This document shows positions 1 to 5,874 of a stretch of DNA of 6,116 nucleotides, piece by piece. Source of the DNA: a bacterium (lineage in GTDB: Bacteria; SZUA-79; Acidulodesulfobacterales; Acidulodesulfobacteraceae). The DNA is taken from the NCBI GenBank assembly GCA_021828445.1, contig JAJZJD010000064.1, positions 1 to 6,116 on the forward strand. The letters are read 5' to 3'. Position 1 is the first letter of the stretch; each line of letters starts with the position of its first letter. The notes beneath the pieces are model-generated. The model saw only the letters and a list, made by a program, of their open reading frames with translations. It did not search any database and had not been told where the DNA came from. The position numbers were made by a program, and so were the translations under genes.

Positions 1-2
1 TG

Positions 3-68
3 TTTCAACATATTATAATACAGAATGAGCCGTCTAAAAAAACTAACAATAAAAAAGTTGATTTATAA
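3..68 (+). CDS. Possible C-terminal tail of an upstream gene (partial)
   Basis: One frame is open from the left edge to a TAA at 66-68 and encodes about 21 residues, the last part lysine- and asparagine-rich (EPSKKTNNKKVDL), as C-terminal tails often are. The other two plus-strand frames stop early. If it is real, the gene ends 27 bases before the M50 protease and would be in the same operon. The stretch is too short to assign to a family, and an open frame of this length can arise by chance. Confidence 0.25.
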   Translation, partial: FQHIIIQNEPSKKTNNKKVDL

Positions 69-87
69 AGGAAAATAATCGTATAAT
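58..87 (+). promoter_or_regulatory. Candidate sigma70-type promoter just before the M50 gene
   Basis: TTGATT at 58-63 (4 of 6 matches to TTGACA) and a perfect TATAAT at 82-87 are separated by 18 bases. Transcription would begin near 93-95, almost at the ATG at 96, giving a leaderless or near-leaderless mRNA. The region is very AT-rich, so the -10 match could be chance, and the gene may instead be read through from upstream. Confidence 0.3.
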
Positions 88-95
88 AAGAAAAT

Positions 96-812
96 ATGAA
101 TAATACGATTCAGCTTATAGTAATTGCGATAATTCCGGTTTTATTCGCCATTATACTTCATGAGGTTTCACACGGCTATGTAGCTTATCTTTTCGGCGAC
201 GATACGGCAAAAAACGCAGGGAGATTAACCCTTAATCCTATAAAACACATCGACCCTTTCGGAACGATTCTGCTTCCCTTGCTTTTAATTATCATGGGTT
301 CTCCTTTTCTATTCGGTTATGCAAAGCCGGTTCCGGTAAATTTTAACGGGCTTAAAAATCCTAAAAGAGATACGGGATTTGTCGCGGCGGCAGGACCGGT
401 TACTAATTTTCTTCTTGCTTTTATCTGCTTTGTTTTCTTAAAGCTTATACTTTTCGAGTTTCCGGTTATGAATTTATATCTGGCTTACTTTATAAGCCAT
501 TTTCATTTTCAGACGGTTTACGGTAGTTTGTTATTTAAATTTTTTATTTACCCGGTAACTTTTATGCTTTTCATAGGCATAATGATAAATATCATACTCG
601 GAACATTCAATCTCATACCGATTCCGCCGTTAGACGGAGGAAGGGTTGCCGTAAGCCTTCTGCCCGAACCGTTTTCCGGTTACTTAATCAAATTAGAGCC
701 GTTTGGAATATTCCTGCTTTTAATATTGCTCCTAATAAACCCGGGGAATTTTATGACCGTTTCATTTGATTTTATAGTAAATAATATCGTTTTAAAAAAT
801 CTTAGCTTATAA
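96..812 (+). CDS. Site-2 protease family (M50) membrane zinc metalloprotease
   Basis: This is a 238-residue integral membrane protease of the M50B type, which cuts substrates within the membrane. Zinc ligands are visible: HEVSH (H22, E23, H26) in the first membrane segment, and D180 in the second motif NLIPIPPLDGG (172-182) in a later segment. The sequences GYAKPVPVN (74-82) and AAAGP (97-101) are also typical of the short bacterial members. Hydrophobic segments lie near 5-21, 56-72, 98-120, 150-175 and 203-214. There is no PDZ domain, so it is not RseP; the substrate is unknown. An in-frame TAA at 87-89 limits upstream extension, making ATG 96 the likely start, although no good Shine-Dalgarno sits at normal spacing (AAAGGA at 67-72 is too far). 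scpA follows after 4 bases, a neighbourhood common in bacteria. Confidence 0.93.
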   Translation: MNNTIQLIVIAIIPVLFAIILHEVSHGYVAYLFGDDTAKNAGRLTLNPIKHIDPFGTILLPLLLIIMGSPFLFGYAKPVPVNFNGLKNPKRDTGFVAAAGPVTNFLLAFICFVFLKLILFEFPVMNLYLAYFISHFHFQTVYGSLLFKFFIYPVTFMLFIGIMINIILGTFNLIPIPPLDGGRVAVSLLPEPFSGYLIKLEPFGIFLLLILLLINPGNFMTVSFDFIVNNIVLKNLSL

Positions 813-816
813 TGAA

Positions 817-1635
817 ATGCAATTATCCTTTTATCCAAAAGTGAGCCTTGAAGCTTACGACGGCCCTTTAGACCTGCTTTTAACACTGATAAAAAAAAAT
901 AAAATAAATATTTACGATATTCCTATAGTCGAAATAACAAGGCAGTATCTTGAAGCGATAGGACTAAACGAAAACTCAGCCATACCGTATTCCGATACCT
1001 TTAATCTTGATTTGGGCGGCGATTTCATAGTAATGGCGGCTCAGCTTATATATATTAAATCCGTAACGCTTCTGCCTAAGTATGATGCAGAAAAGGACGA
1101 GGACGGCGAAGGAGATACGGACGACCCGAGAACGGGACTGACGGATATGCTTATAGAATACCGAAAAGTCAAAGAAGTGTCCGACTTTTTAAATAACAGG
1201 CCAATATTGGGACGCGACGTATTCGGAATAAAAATGTTTAAAGCGGATGAAACTATGCTTGAAAAAGTTTCCGATAACGCCGGCATTATTTTTGACGCAA
1301 ATATTTTTATTCTTTCGAAATATTTCTATAACAAGATGACAGAGGCGCAAAACAGGATAAATACATACGAGGTAGAAAGAGAAAGTTTTTCCGTAAAGGA
1401 AAAAATAATGGAAATAATGGAAATGTTTAATACGGTTCAGAATATAACTTTTAGCGAAATCGTTAAAAACAGCGTAAGCAGAGATGAATTTTTTACTTAT
1501 TTTCTTGCGCTTCTTGAAATGGCAAGATTAGTTCTGATAAATTTAAGCCAGATTCAACTATTCGGCGAAATATATATTGCCCCGACATCGGGCAGTCTTG
1601 CCCTATACCGCTCTAAAATTGCAAGTATGAATTGA
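817..1635 (+). CDS. scpA: Segregation and condensation protein A
   Basis: This is the kleisin subunit of the SMC-ScpAB condensin, which bridges SMC heads and binds ScpB for chromosome compaction and segregation. The N-terminal domain shows the family pattern YDGPLDLLLTLIKKNKINIYDI (14-35), an IT.QYLEAI stretch (40-48) and GDFIVMAAQLIYIKSVTLLP (68-87). An acidic low-complexity linker follows (91-104), then a helical middle, and a C-terminal winged-helix part with FLALLEMARLVLINLSQIQLFGEIYI (229-254). The length of 272 residues is normal. The ATG lies 4 bases after the M50 stop and has no strong ribosome binding site, so translation is probably coupled. An ATG at 812-814 overlaps the M50 stop but is out of frame. 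scpB does not follow; instead the gene meets rluB tail to tail. Confidence 0.93.
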   Translation: MQLSFYPKVSLEAYDGPLDLLLTLIKKNKINIYDIPIVEITRQYLEAIGLNENSAIPYSDTFNLDLGGDFIVMAAQLIYIKSVTLLPKYDAEKDEDGEGDTDDPRTGLTDMLIEYRKVKEVSDFLNNRPILGRDVFGIKMFKADETMLEKVSDNAGIIFDANIFILSKYFYNKMTEAQNRINTYEVERESFSVKEKIMEIMEMFNTVQNITFSEIVKNSVSRDEFFTYFLALLEMARLVLINLSQIQLFGEIYIAPTSGSLALYRSKIASMN

Positions 1636-1638
1636 TTT

Positions 1639-2514
1639 TTAAGGGGCAGATATTTTTGAATCCGGTTTTTTTAGCTTTGTCTGCTGCGGCTTAGACCGAA
1701 GCTCTGTTTTATCCGCATTGTCTATGGCCAATTCGGCGGTTTTACGGTTTAATATGCGGTATTCCCCTGACGGCAGGTCGCCTATATAAAGTCCGCCTAT
1801 CCTGACTCTCCTGAGCATTAAAATTTTAAGATTAAAAAACTCCATAATCCTTCTTATTTCGCGGTTTTTTCCGTGCGATAAATCTACCGACAATATAAAT
1901 TTGGAAGGATTTTTTCTTACGACTCTGACTTCATCCGGCTTCAAAAGACCAGCCCCTTCAAGTTTGACGCCTTTTTTAATCCTGTTGAAAAGATCCGGGG
2001 TCAATTCCCCCTTAGCCTCGACTATATAGGTTTTCACTACGTCGAATTTCGGGTGGGTTAATTTATACGCAAAGTCGCCGTCGTTGGTAAGCAAAAGCAG
2101 GCCTTCGCTCATAAAATCCAGCCTTCCCGCCGGAAATATATGTTTATATTTTAAGGTTTCTTTTTTAATTAGTTCCATAACGGTTTTAAATCCCTCTTCC
2201 GATTTTACGGCGGTAATATACCCTTGAGGCTTGTTAAGCATAATATAAATTTTAGGCTCTTCTTTATATTTAATCTTTTTGCCGTCAACGGCAACCTCGT
2301 CTCCTTCCTTAACGGCGGTGGCGAGATTTTTAATTTTTTTACCGTTTATGAGGACTCTTTCCTCTTTTATTATATCGTCGGCGTTTCTCCTCGAAACGCC
2401 TGTATGCATAGCGATAAACCTATTTAATCTTATGCCGGCGTTTGCCTTTACCTTAGTTTTATTAGCCCCTGTTTTTTTCATGGTTTCCTTTTCAGTTATC
2501 GTCCTGTCGGTCAA
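1639..2514 (-). CDS. rluB: RluB-type 23S rRNA pseudouridine synthase (RsuA/RluB family)
   Basis: It converts a uridine of 23S rRNA (position 2605 in E. coli) to pseudouridine. An S4 RNA-binding domain (about 27-80: [23 protein letters not shown]...LINGKKI) precedes the catalytic domain, with [19 protein letters not shown] (128-146) carrying catalytic D133 and [26 protein letters not shown] (215-240). The form of the last motif suits RluB better than RsuA. A basic, low-complexity tail follows from about 264. Two starts are possible. TTG at 2514 has GGAGGG at 2524-2529, 9 bases away, and overlaps the thiG stop as TTGA. ATG at 2481 (Met12) has AAGGA 4 bases away. The first 26 residues lie outside the S4 domain, so conservation does not decide. 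The gene is last in the thiamine operon. Confidence 0.9.
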   Translation of the reverse strand: MTDRTITEKETMKKTGANKTKVKANAGIRLNRFIAMHTGVSRRNADDIIKEERVLINGKKIKNLATAVKEGDEVAVDGKKIKYKEEPKIYIMLNKPQGYITAVKSEEGFKTVMELIKKETLKYKHIFPAGRLDFMSEGLLLLTNDGDFAYKLTHPKFDVVKTYIVEAKGELTPDLFNRIKKGVKLEGAGLLKPDEVRVVRKNPSKFILSVDLSHGKNREIRRIMEFFNLKILMLRRVRIGGLYIGDLPSGEYRILNRKTAELAIDNADKTELRSKPQQTKLKKPDSKISAP

Positions 2515-3305
2515 AATACTATTCCCTCCATTTGAGTAGAAGCCTGAGCATAAAGTTTCATAGGGATGCGTCCCGACAAATATGCAAGTCTGCCCGCTTC
2601 TACGGCGTTTTTCATTGCGGCCGCCATATTAACCGGATTAACGGCTCCGGCTATCGCCGTATTTATAAGAATGCCGTCAACGCCAAGCTCCATAGTTTTA
2701 CAGGCGTCGGAAGCGGTTCCTACTCCGGCATCCACTATTACCGGAACGGATACGGTTTCTTTAATTATTTTAATATTATAAGGATTTCTGATGCCGAGAC
2801 CGGAACCGATAGGCGAAGCAAGCGGCATAACTACGGGACATCCGGCGTCTTCGAGCTTTTTGGCAAGAACCGGGTCGTCCATCATATAAGGCATAACCGT
2901 AAAGCCTTCTTTTACCAAAATTTTAGCGGCTTTGAGCAGTTCTTCGTTATCCGGATAAAGTGTTTTGGGGTCGCCTATAACTTCCAGTTTTACGAGGTCG
3001 GTTCTAAAAACGTCCAGTTCTCTTGCGAGCCTGAGGGTATTTACGGCGTCTTCCGCCGTATAACACCCGGCGGTATTAGGTAAAAGGATATATTTGTCAA
3101 GGTCTATATAGGACAGTAAATTTTCTTTTGCGTTAAAATCTATTCTTCTTACTGCAACGGTAATTATCTCGGCGCCGGAAGCGTCGGCGGAGTCTTTCAT
3201 GGTTTGAAAATCCGGATATTTCCCCGTCCCGATAAGAAGTCTCGATTTAAAAGTATATTTTCCTATTTTTAATACGTCGCCGTTTTCTTTTATATTGCTT
3301 TCCAT
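2511..3305 (-). CDS. thiG: Thiazole synthase
   Basis: ThiG condenses 1-deoxy-D-xylulose 5-phosphate, dehydroglycine and sulfur carried on ThiS thiocarboxylate to form thiazole phosphate, in the cytoplasm. The TIM-barrel protein is 264 residues, the usual length. Family motifs are clear: [13 protein letters not shown] (21-33), AVRR (51-54), [14 protein letters not shown] (75-88), [12 protein letters not shown] (102-113) with the Schiff-base lysine K106, [13 protein letters not shown] (160-172), and the phosphate-binding [10 protein letters not shown] (192-201). The ATG at 3305 follows a strong AAGGAGGG (3309-3316). thiS lies 51 bases upstream in the same direction, and the stop overlaps a possible TTG start of rluB. 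The substrate dehydroglycine must come from an enzyme other than ThiH or ThiO unless these lie elsewhere. Confidence 0.97.
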   Translation of the reverse strand: MESNIKENGDVLKIGKYTFKSRLLIGTGKYPDFQTMKDSADASGAEIITVAVRRIDFNAKENLLSYIDLDKYILLPNTAGCYTAEDAVNTLRLARELDVFRTDLVKLEVIGDPKTLYPDNEELLKAAKILVKEGFTVMPYMMDDPVLAKKLEDAGCPVVMPLASPIGSGLGIRNPYNIKIIKETVSVPVIVDAGVGTASDACKTMELGVDGILINTAIAGAVNPVNMAAAMKNAVEAGRLAYLSGRIPMKLYAQASTQMEGIVF

Positions 3306-3308
3306 GAA

Positions 3309-3316
3309 CCCTCCTT
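3309..3316 (-). promoter_or_regulatory. Strong ribosome binding site of thiG
   Basis: The minus strand reads AAGGAGGG three bases before the thiG ATG. It is the only strong Shine-Dalgarno in the operon apart from the one before the TTG of rluB. The two genes upstream, cofH-like and thiS, have none and probably depend on translational coupling. Confidence 0.7.
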
Positions 3317-3356
3317 ATGTTTATATATTATTTTTCTAATTATATTTTTCTCTTTT

Positions 3357-3557
3357 TTAACCGCCCGGAGCTATCGTTACCATATCTATTTTGTCGTTTT
3401 CGTTCAGGATAAAGACGGCGTAGGAGCTTTTTGGAACTATAGTTTTATTGACGGCTACGGCGGTACTTTTAATATTAAGTTTCAGTTCGTCTATTAAATT
3501 TTGAACCGTAATGCCGTTTCCGGCAGTATATTCATTTCCGTTTAATTCTATTTTCAT
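3357..3557 (-). CDS. thiS: Sulfur carrier protein ThiS
   Basis: This is a 66-residue ubiquitin-fold sulfur carrier. Its C-terminus is adenylated by a ThiF-type enzyme and converted to a thiocarboxylate that donates sulfur to ThiG. The protein starts MKIELNGNEY and ends VTIAPGG, with the required Gly-Gly exposed at the very end; the length is typical. It begins 8 bases after the cofH-like gene's stop and has no visible Shine-Dalgarno (the upstream bases are AGTAAAATTT), which suggests coupled translation. No thiF is in the window. The 5' end of this gene is almost repeated upstream of the cofH-like gene (see 4699-4740). Confidence 0.95.
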   Translation of the reverse strand: MKIELNGNEYTAGNGITVQNLIDELKLNIKSTAVAVNKTIVPKSSYAVFILNENDKIDMVTIAPGG

Positions 3558-3565
3558 AAATTTTA

Positions 3566-4699
3566 CTAAATACTAACGTTTATATTTATATAATTATATA
3601 ACGTATCCCTTCTCGCCGGAATTTTGCCTGCCTGTTTTATTAAATTTATAATTTCGCCTTCGGATAGATATTCGCCGAAATTACCTCCGGCGCTCTTTGT
3701 AATATTCTCTTCCATTAAAGTTCCGCCGAAATCGTTAACGCCGCATTCAAGAGATTTTAACGCTGAGTGGACGCCGATTTTCGGCCAGCTTGTCTGAATA
3801 TTTTTAAAATTGTCTAAATATAATCTTAAAATTGCGTAAAATTTAAGCACGGCTTCATTATCGTAGATTTTAGTCTGATTTACCTGTTTCCTTAGGGACG
3901 TTTTAGGCGAAATAAACGGCAAAGCGATAAATTCCGTAAATCCGCCGGTTTCATCCTGAATCCGCCTTATAAGGCTTAAATGATACGCCAAATCTTCGTT
4001 TGATTCTATATGTCCGAAAAGAACCGTTGCCGACGTTTTAACTCCAAGCATATGAGCCGTTTTTATAATTTCGACCCAGACCGAAGTATTTATCTTTTCC
4101 GGACAGATTTTTTTTCTCGTTTCTTCGGCTAAAATTTCCGCCGCCGTTCCGGGTATAGAATTAAGTCCGCAATCGACTAATTTTTCGATAACCCCGGCAT
4201 AAGACTTGCCGGTTGCTTCGGCAAGTTCATAAATTTCCTGCGGAGAAAATGCGTGAATATGCAAATCGGGGAAATTATTTCTTACCGTTCTAACGAGATT
4301 GAAGTAATAATCCGGATTTGATTTCAATTCCGGGTTTATTCCGCCCGTAACGCATATTTCGTCGATTCCTATTTGTTTTTTGCCTTCCGAAATCTTTTCG
4401 AGTATTTTATCGTAGTCCAGCAAGAAAGCGTCTTTAGAATTTTTGGTTCTTTTATACCCGCAAAACCTGCAATTTAAAGCGCATATATTGGTAAAATTAA
4501 TATTTCTGTTTACGACATAGGAAACTTTGCCCGAGTTAATATCCCGATTAAGGGTATCCGCGGCCGAAGCTGTTTCTTGAACGGCTTTGCCGTCTTTTTC
4601 TTCAAGCAAAAAGAGCAGGTCGCTATCCTCGAGCCTTTCTCCCGATAAAGCTTTTTGTAAAATATTATCTAATCCTGATTTATCCGATGAATGGAGCAT
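3566..4699 (-). CDS. CofH-family radical SAM enzyme in a TPP-riboswitch thiamine operon
   Basis: This 377-residue radical SAM protein has the iron-sulfur motif CALNCRFC (C73, C77, C80) inside VVNRNINFTNIC, then VTGGINPEL (117-125) and HIHAFSPQEI (147-156). Further CofH-like motifs are GLNSIPGTAAEIL (178-190), GGFTEFIALPF (252-262), NIQTSWPKIG (300-309) and GVNDFGGTLMEENI (320-333). These match the CofH half of F420 biosynthesis, where the enzyme cleaves the tyrosine side chain and transfers a hydroxybenzyl group to 5-amino-6-ribitylaminouracil. It differs from MqnE/MqnC and from ThiH in these motifs. Yet it lies first after a TPP riboswitch and before thiS and thiG, where thiH or thiO would be expected. 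My inference is that it supplies dehydroglycine from tyrosine. The alternative is a true CofH for F420 placed here by chance; no cofG is in the window. The ATG at 4699 has no Shine-Dalgarno and overlaps the stop of a leader ORF. Family assignment is firm; the role is inferred. Confidence 0.85.
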   Translation of the reverse strand: MLHSSDKSGLDNILQKALSGERLEDSDLLFLLEEKDGKAVQETASAADTLNRDINSGKVSYVVNRNINFTNICALNCRFCGYKRTKNSKDAFLLDYDKILEKISEGKKQIGIDEICVTGGINPELKSNPDYYFNLVRTVRNNFPDLHIHAFSPQEIYELAEATGKSYAGVIEKLVDCGLNSIPGTAAEILAEETRKKICPEKINTSVWVEIIKTAHMLGVKTSATVLFGHIESNEDLAYHLSLIRRIQDETGGFTEFIALPFISPKTSLRKQVNQTKIYDNEAVLKFYAILRLYLDNFKNIQTSWPKIGVHSALKSLECGVNDFGGTLMEENITKSAGGNFGEYLSEGEIINLIKQAGKIPARRDTLYNYININVSI

Positions 4700-4740
4700 T
4701 ATATTTCATTGCCGTTTAAGTGAATTAGGTAAGCCTGCAT
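4699..4740 (-). other. 13-codon leader ORF, probable remnant of the thiS 5' end
   Basis: The minus strand encodes MQAYLIHLNGNEI followed by TAA; the last base of the stop is the A of the next gene's ATG (TAATG). AAAGG lies 4 bases before its ATG, a weak binding site. Its end, IHLNGNEI, resembles the start of ThiS in this operon (IELNGNEY). At the DNA level 4696-4719 matches 3523-3545 in 21 of 24 aligned columns, with one inserted A and two substitutions. The inserted base shifts the frame into the stop. It may be a broken thiS copy left by a rearrangement, and may now serve to bring ribosomes to the next gene. Chance similarity in AT-rich DNA cannot be fully excluded. Confidence 0.5.
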
Positions 4741-4753
4741 AAAGCCTTTGGGG

Positions 4754-4806
4754 AGGGAAGTGAGACTGCCTGAAAAGAAATAATCGGTAGATAATCCTGC
4801 TTCCCT
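4754..4806 (-). promoter_or_regulatory. Candidate switching helix after the riboswitch
   Basis: In the transcript AGGGAAG (4806 to 4800), the 3' end of the aptamer, is perfectly complementary to CTTCCCT (4760 to 4754) further on, giving 7 base pairs with a 39-base loop. Pairing would disrupt the aptamer's P4 helix, so it could form only without TPP. No uridine tract follows, so a classic terminator is not seen, and how this would control translation is unclear. Confidence 0.35.
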
Positions 4807-4890
4807 ACGACGGCATTACCCGCATCAGGTTCAAAGGGTTGCGGGTCGTAACCGCCCCGCTCTCAGCCGTAGTTTTATACGGCACCCCGC
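4800..4890 (-). promoter_or_regulatory. TPP riboswitch (THI box) aptamer
   Basis: The minus strand carries the conserved elements in order: GGGGTGCC, GGCTGAGA, ACCC-TTTGAACCTGAT, GGTAATGCC and CGTAGGGA. Helix P3 is GCCGTA (4883-4878) with TACGGC (4871-4866). An extra stem, GCGGG (4860-4856) with CCCGC (4845-4841), sits between CTGAGA and ACCC, a known variable position. P2 (GGGT/ACCC), P4 (CCT/AGG) and P5 (CGG/CCG) can all form; P1 looks short. It binds thiamine pyrophosphate and normally lowers expression of the genes downstream. Here those are the cofH-like gene, thiS, thiG and probably rluB. The start codon is about 100 bases downstream. Confidence 0.95.
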
Positions 4891-4916
4891 TTTTTATATT
4901 GTTATTTTTTGTATTT

Positions 4917-4946
4917 ATTATACCACTTATTATTTTATAATTCCAA
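4917..4946 (-). promoter_or_regulatory. Extended -10 promoter of the thiamine operon
   Basis: On the minus strand TGGTATAAT (4925-4917) is a perfect -10 hexamer with an extended TGn. A weak -35, TTGGAA (4946-4941), lies 18 bases upstream. Transcription would start near 4910, about 20 bases before the riboswitch core. The -35 and part of the spacer fall inside the last codons of the secreted-protein gene. Confidence 0.65.
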
Positions 4947-5685
4947 CTAAAAAATTTTTGCGCTTATTATTGTAAACCTTAACGCAGGAAACGCCCACCG
5001 TTAAAACGTTATGTTTTGCGCTCAAAGGAGCAAAATTGTATTCGAGGAAAACCGATTTTTTTATATGTCCGAACGTTCCCGTCCTTTCGTTAATAAACTT
5101 TTCTGCCGCCTTGGGCGGAATGCTTAGAAAGTTAAACTTTCCGGCATTTTTATAAACAATAGTTAAGCGGTGAAAAAAATAATAAATATTGCCGTTTTCG
5201 GATTTTATAAAATCTATATTTCTATGAGTTTGCATTCCATCGCTTATCACTCTGTTTTTCGTATGATACAGCAGATAGAATCCCTGTTTCTTCATTACAT
5301 AGCTGCCGAGAGACGCTTTTATATAGTTTTTAAAATATTTGACGGAATTTACATAGTCTATAAGCCTGCTCAATCTTGCCTTGTCTTTCGAGTATAATTT
5401 ATTCCACAAAAAAACGTTATTCCTGTCATGCTTGTATTTTGCGGGATTGACGATTTTTATATACGTGATTACGTCGTTTTTGCCGATAGCCTTACCTCTT
5501 GCTTTTAAGTAAAGCGCGTAAATTATGGAATTTGAAGCATATACTCCGTTACATGAGGTAGAGCCTTTCCCGTCTGCAAGCGATTTTTTAACCGCTAACG
5601 GATTAAAAAATATAAATGCCGTTAAAGTTAATAAAAAAGCTGTTTTAAATATCGACAGGCTTTCGTTTTTTCTATCTGCCGCCAT
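4930..5685 (-). CDS. Secreted protein of unknown function
   Basis: I do not recognise this 251-residue protein. It begins with a basic stretch and a hydrophobic segment (15-31), followed by a plausible signal peptidase I site after S-L-A (A37), so it is probably exported to the periplasm. The mature part is basic and rich in Lys, Tyr, Phe and Asn, with two cysteines (C45, C234) that could form a disulfide. Notable pieces are NPAKYKHDRNNVFLWNKLY (80-98) and IPPKAAEKFINERTG (189-203). The general pattern recalls small proteobacterial DUF4852-like proteins, but this is memory and untested. The start is well supported: AGGAGGG (5700-5694) lies 8 bases before the ATG at 5685, and a promoter is seen upstream. 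The gene ends at the promoter of the thiamine operon and no terminator is visible. Confidence 0.75.
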   Translation of the reverse strand: MAADRKNESLSIFKTAFLLTLTAFIFFNPLAVKKSLADGKGSTSCNGVYASNSIIYALYLKARGKAIGKNDVITYIKIVNPAKYKHDRNNVFLWNKLYSKDKARLSRLIDYVNSVKYFKNYIKASLGSYVMKKQGFYLLYHTKNRVISDGMQTHRNIDFIKSENGNIYYFFHRLTIVYKNAGKFNFLSIPPKAAEKFINERTGTFGHIKKSVFLEYNFAPLSAKHNVLTVGVSCVKVYNNKRKNFLVGIIK

Positions 5686-5747
5686 TTTTTACGCCCTCCT
5701 ACACAGCATATGTTTAATTAATTTTACATTTTTAGTAAATTTACTTA

Positions 5748-5777
5748 ATTTTAATAAACTTAGCCCTAATTTGTCAA
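5748..5777 (-). promoter_or_regulatory. Sigma70-type promoter of the secreted-protein gene
   Basis: On the minus strand a perfect TTGACA (5777-5772) is followed after 18 bases by TAAAAT (5753-5748, 5 of 6). The start point would be near 5741, giving a leader of about 55 bases before the ATG at 5685. A second TATAAT-like element lies further upstream around 5805-5812 without a good -35. The rest of 5686-5874 is very AT-rich, with no gene or terminator hairpin seen. Confidence 0.5.
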
Positions 5778-5874
5778 ATTAAATTAAATAATACCTAATT
5801 TACGTATTATAACATATTTATATGCCGGTTTGTTTTTTGTATTTTTCCTATGTGATATATTTTTTATTATAAAA

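Noticed and set aside
14..19. TATAAT near the left edge as a promoter
   Set aside because: Its -35 would lie outside the window and cannot be checked; perfect -10 matches are common in DNA this AT-rich.
1041..1286. Minus-strand open frame of 81 codons inside scpA
   Set aside because: It is serine-rich antisense reading of a conserved gene, with no ribosome binding site or recognisable motif.
1630..1675. Possible terminator at the scpA-rluB junction, suggested by the T-run at 1664-1670
   Set aside because: No GC-rich hairpin precedes the T-run, and the run lies within the rluB coding sequence.
2224..3083. Long plus-strand open frames opposite rluB and thiG
   Set aside because: They lie antisense to two well-supported genes, have no family motifs and low-complexity translations, so they are shadows of the real genes.
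3566..4699. Annotation of the radical SAM gene as ThiH because it lies beside thiS and thiG
   Set aside because: The motifs HAFSPQEI, SIPGTAAEIL, GGFTEFIALPF, NIQTSWPKIG and FGGTLMEENI are those of the CofH family and not of ThiH; only the neighbourhood suggests ThiH function.
3566..4699. Annotation as MqnE or MqnC (futalosine menaquinone pathway)
   Set aside because: These relatives share the overall fold, but the GTAAEIL and GGTLMEE stretches and the C-terminal part fit CofH better, and no other mqn gene is present.
5686..5874. Search for a terminator or small gene between the transglycosylase and the secreted protein
   Set aside because: The stretch is AT-rich, with no stable hairpin plus U-run and no open frame with a binding site; only the promoter can be supported.
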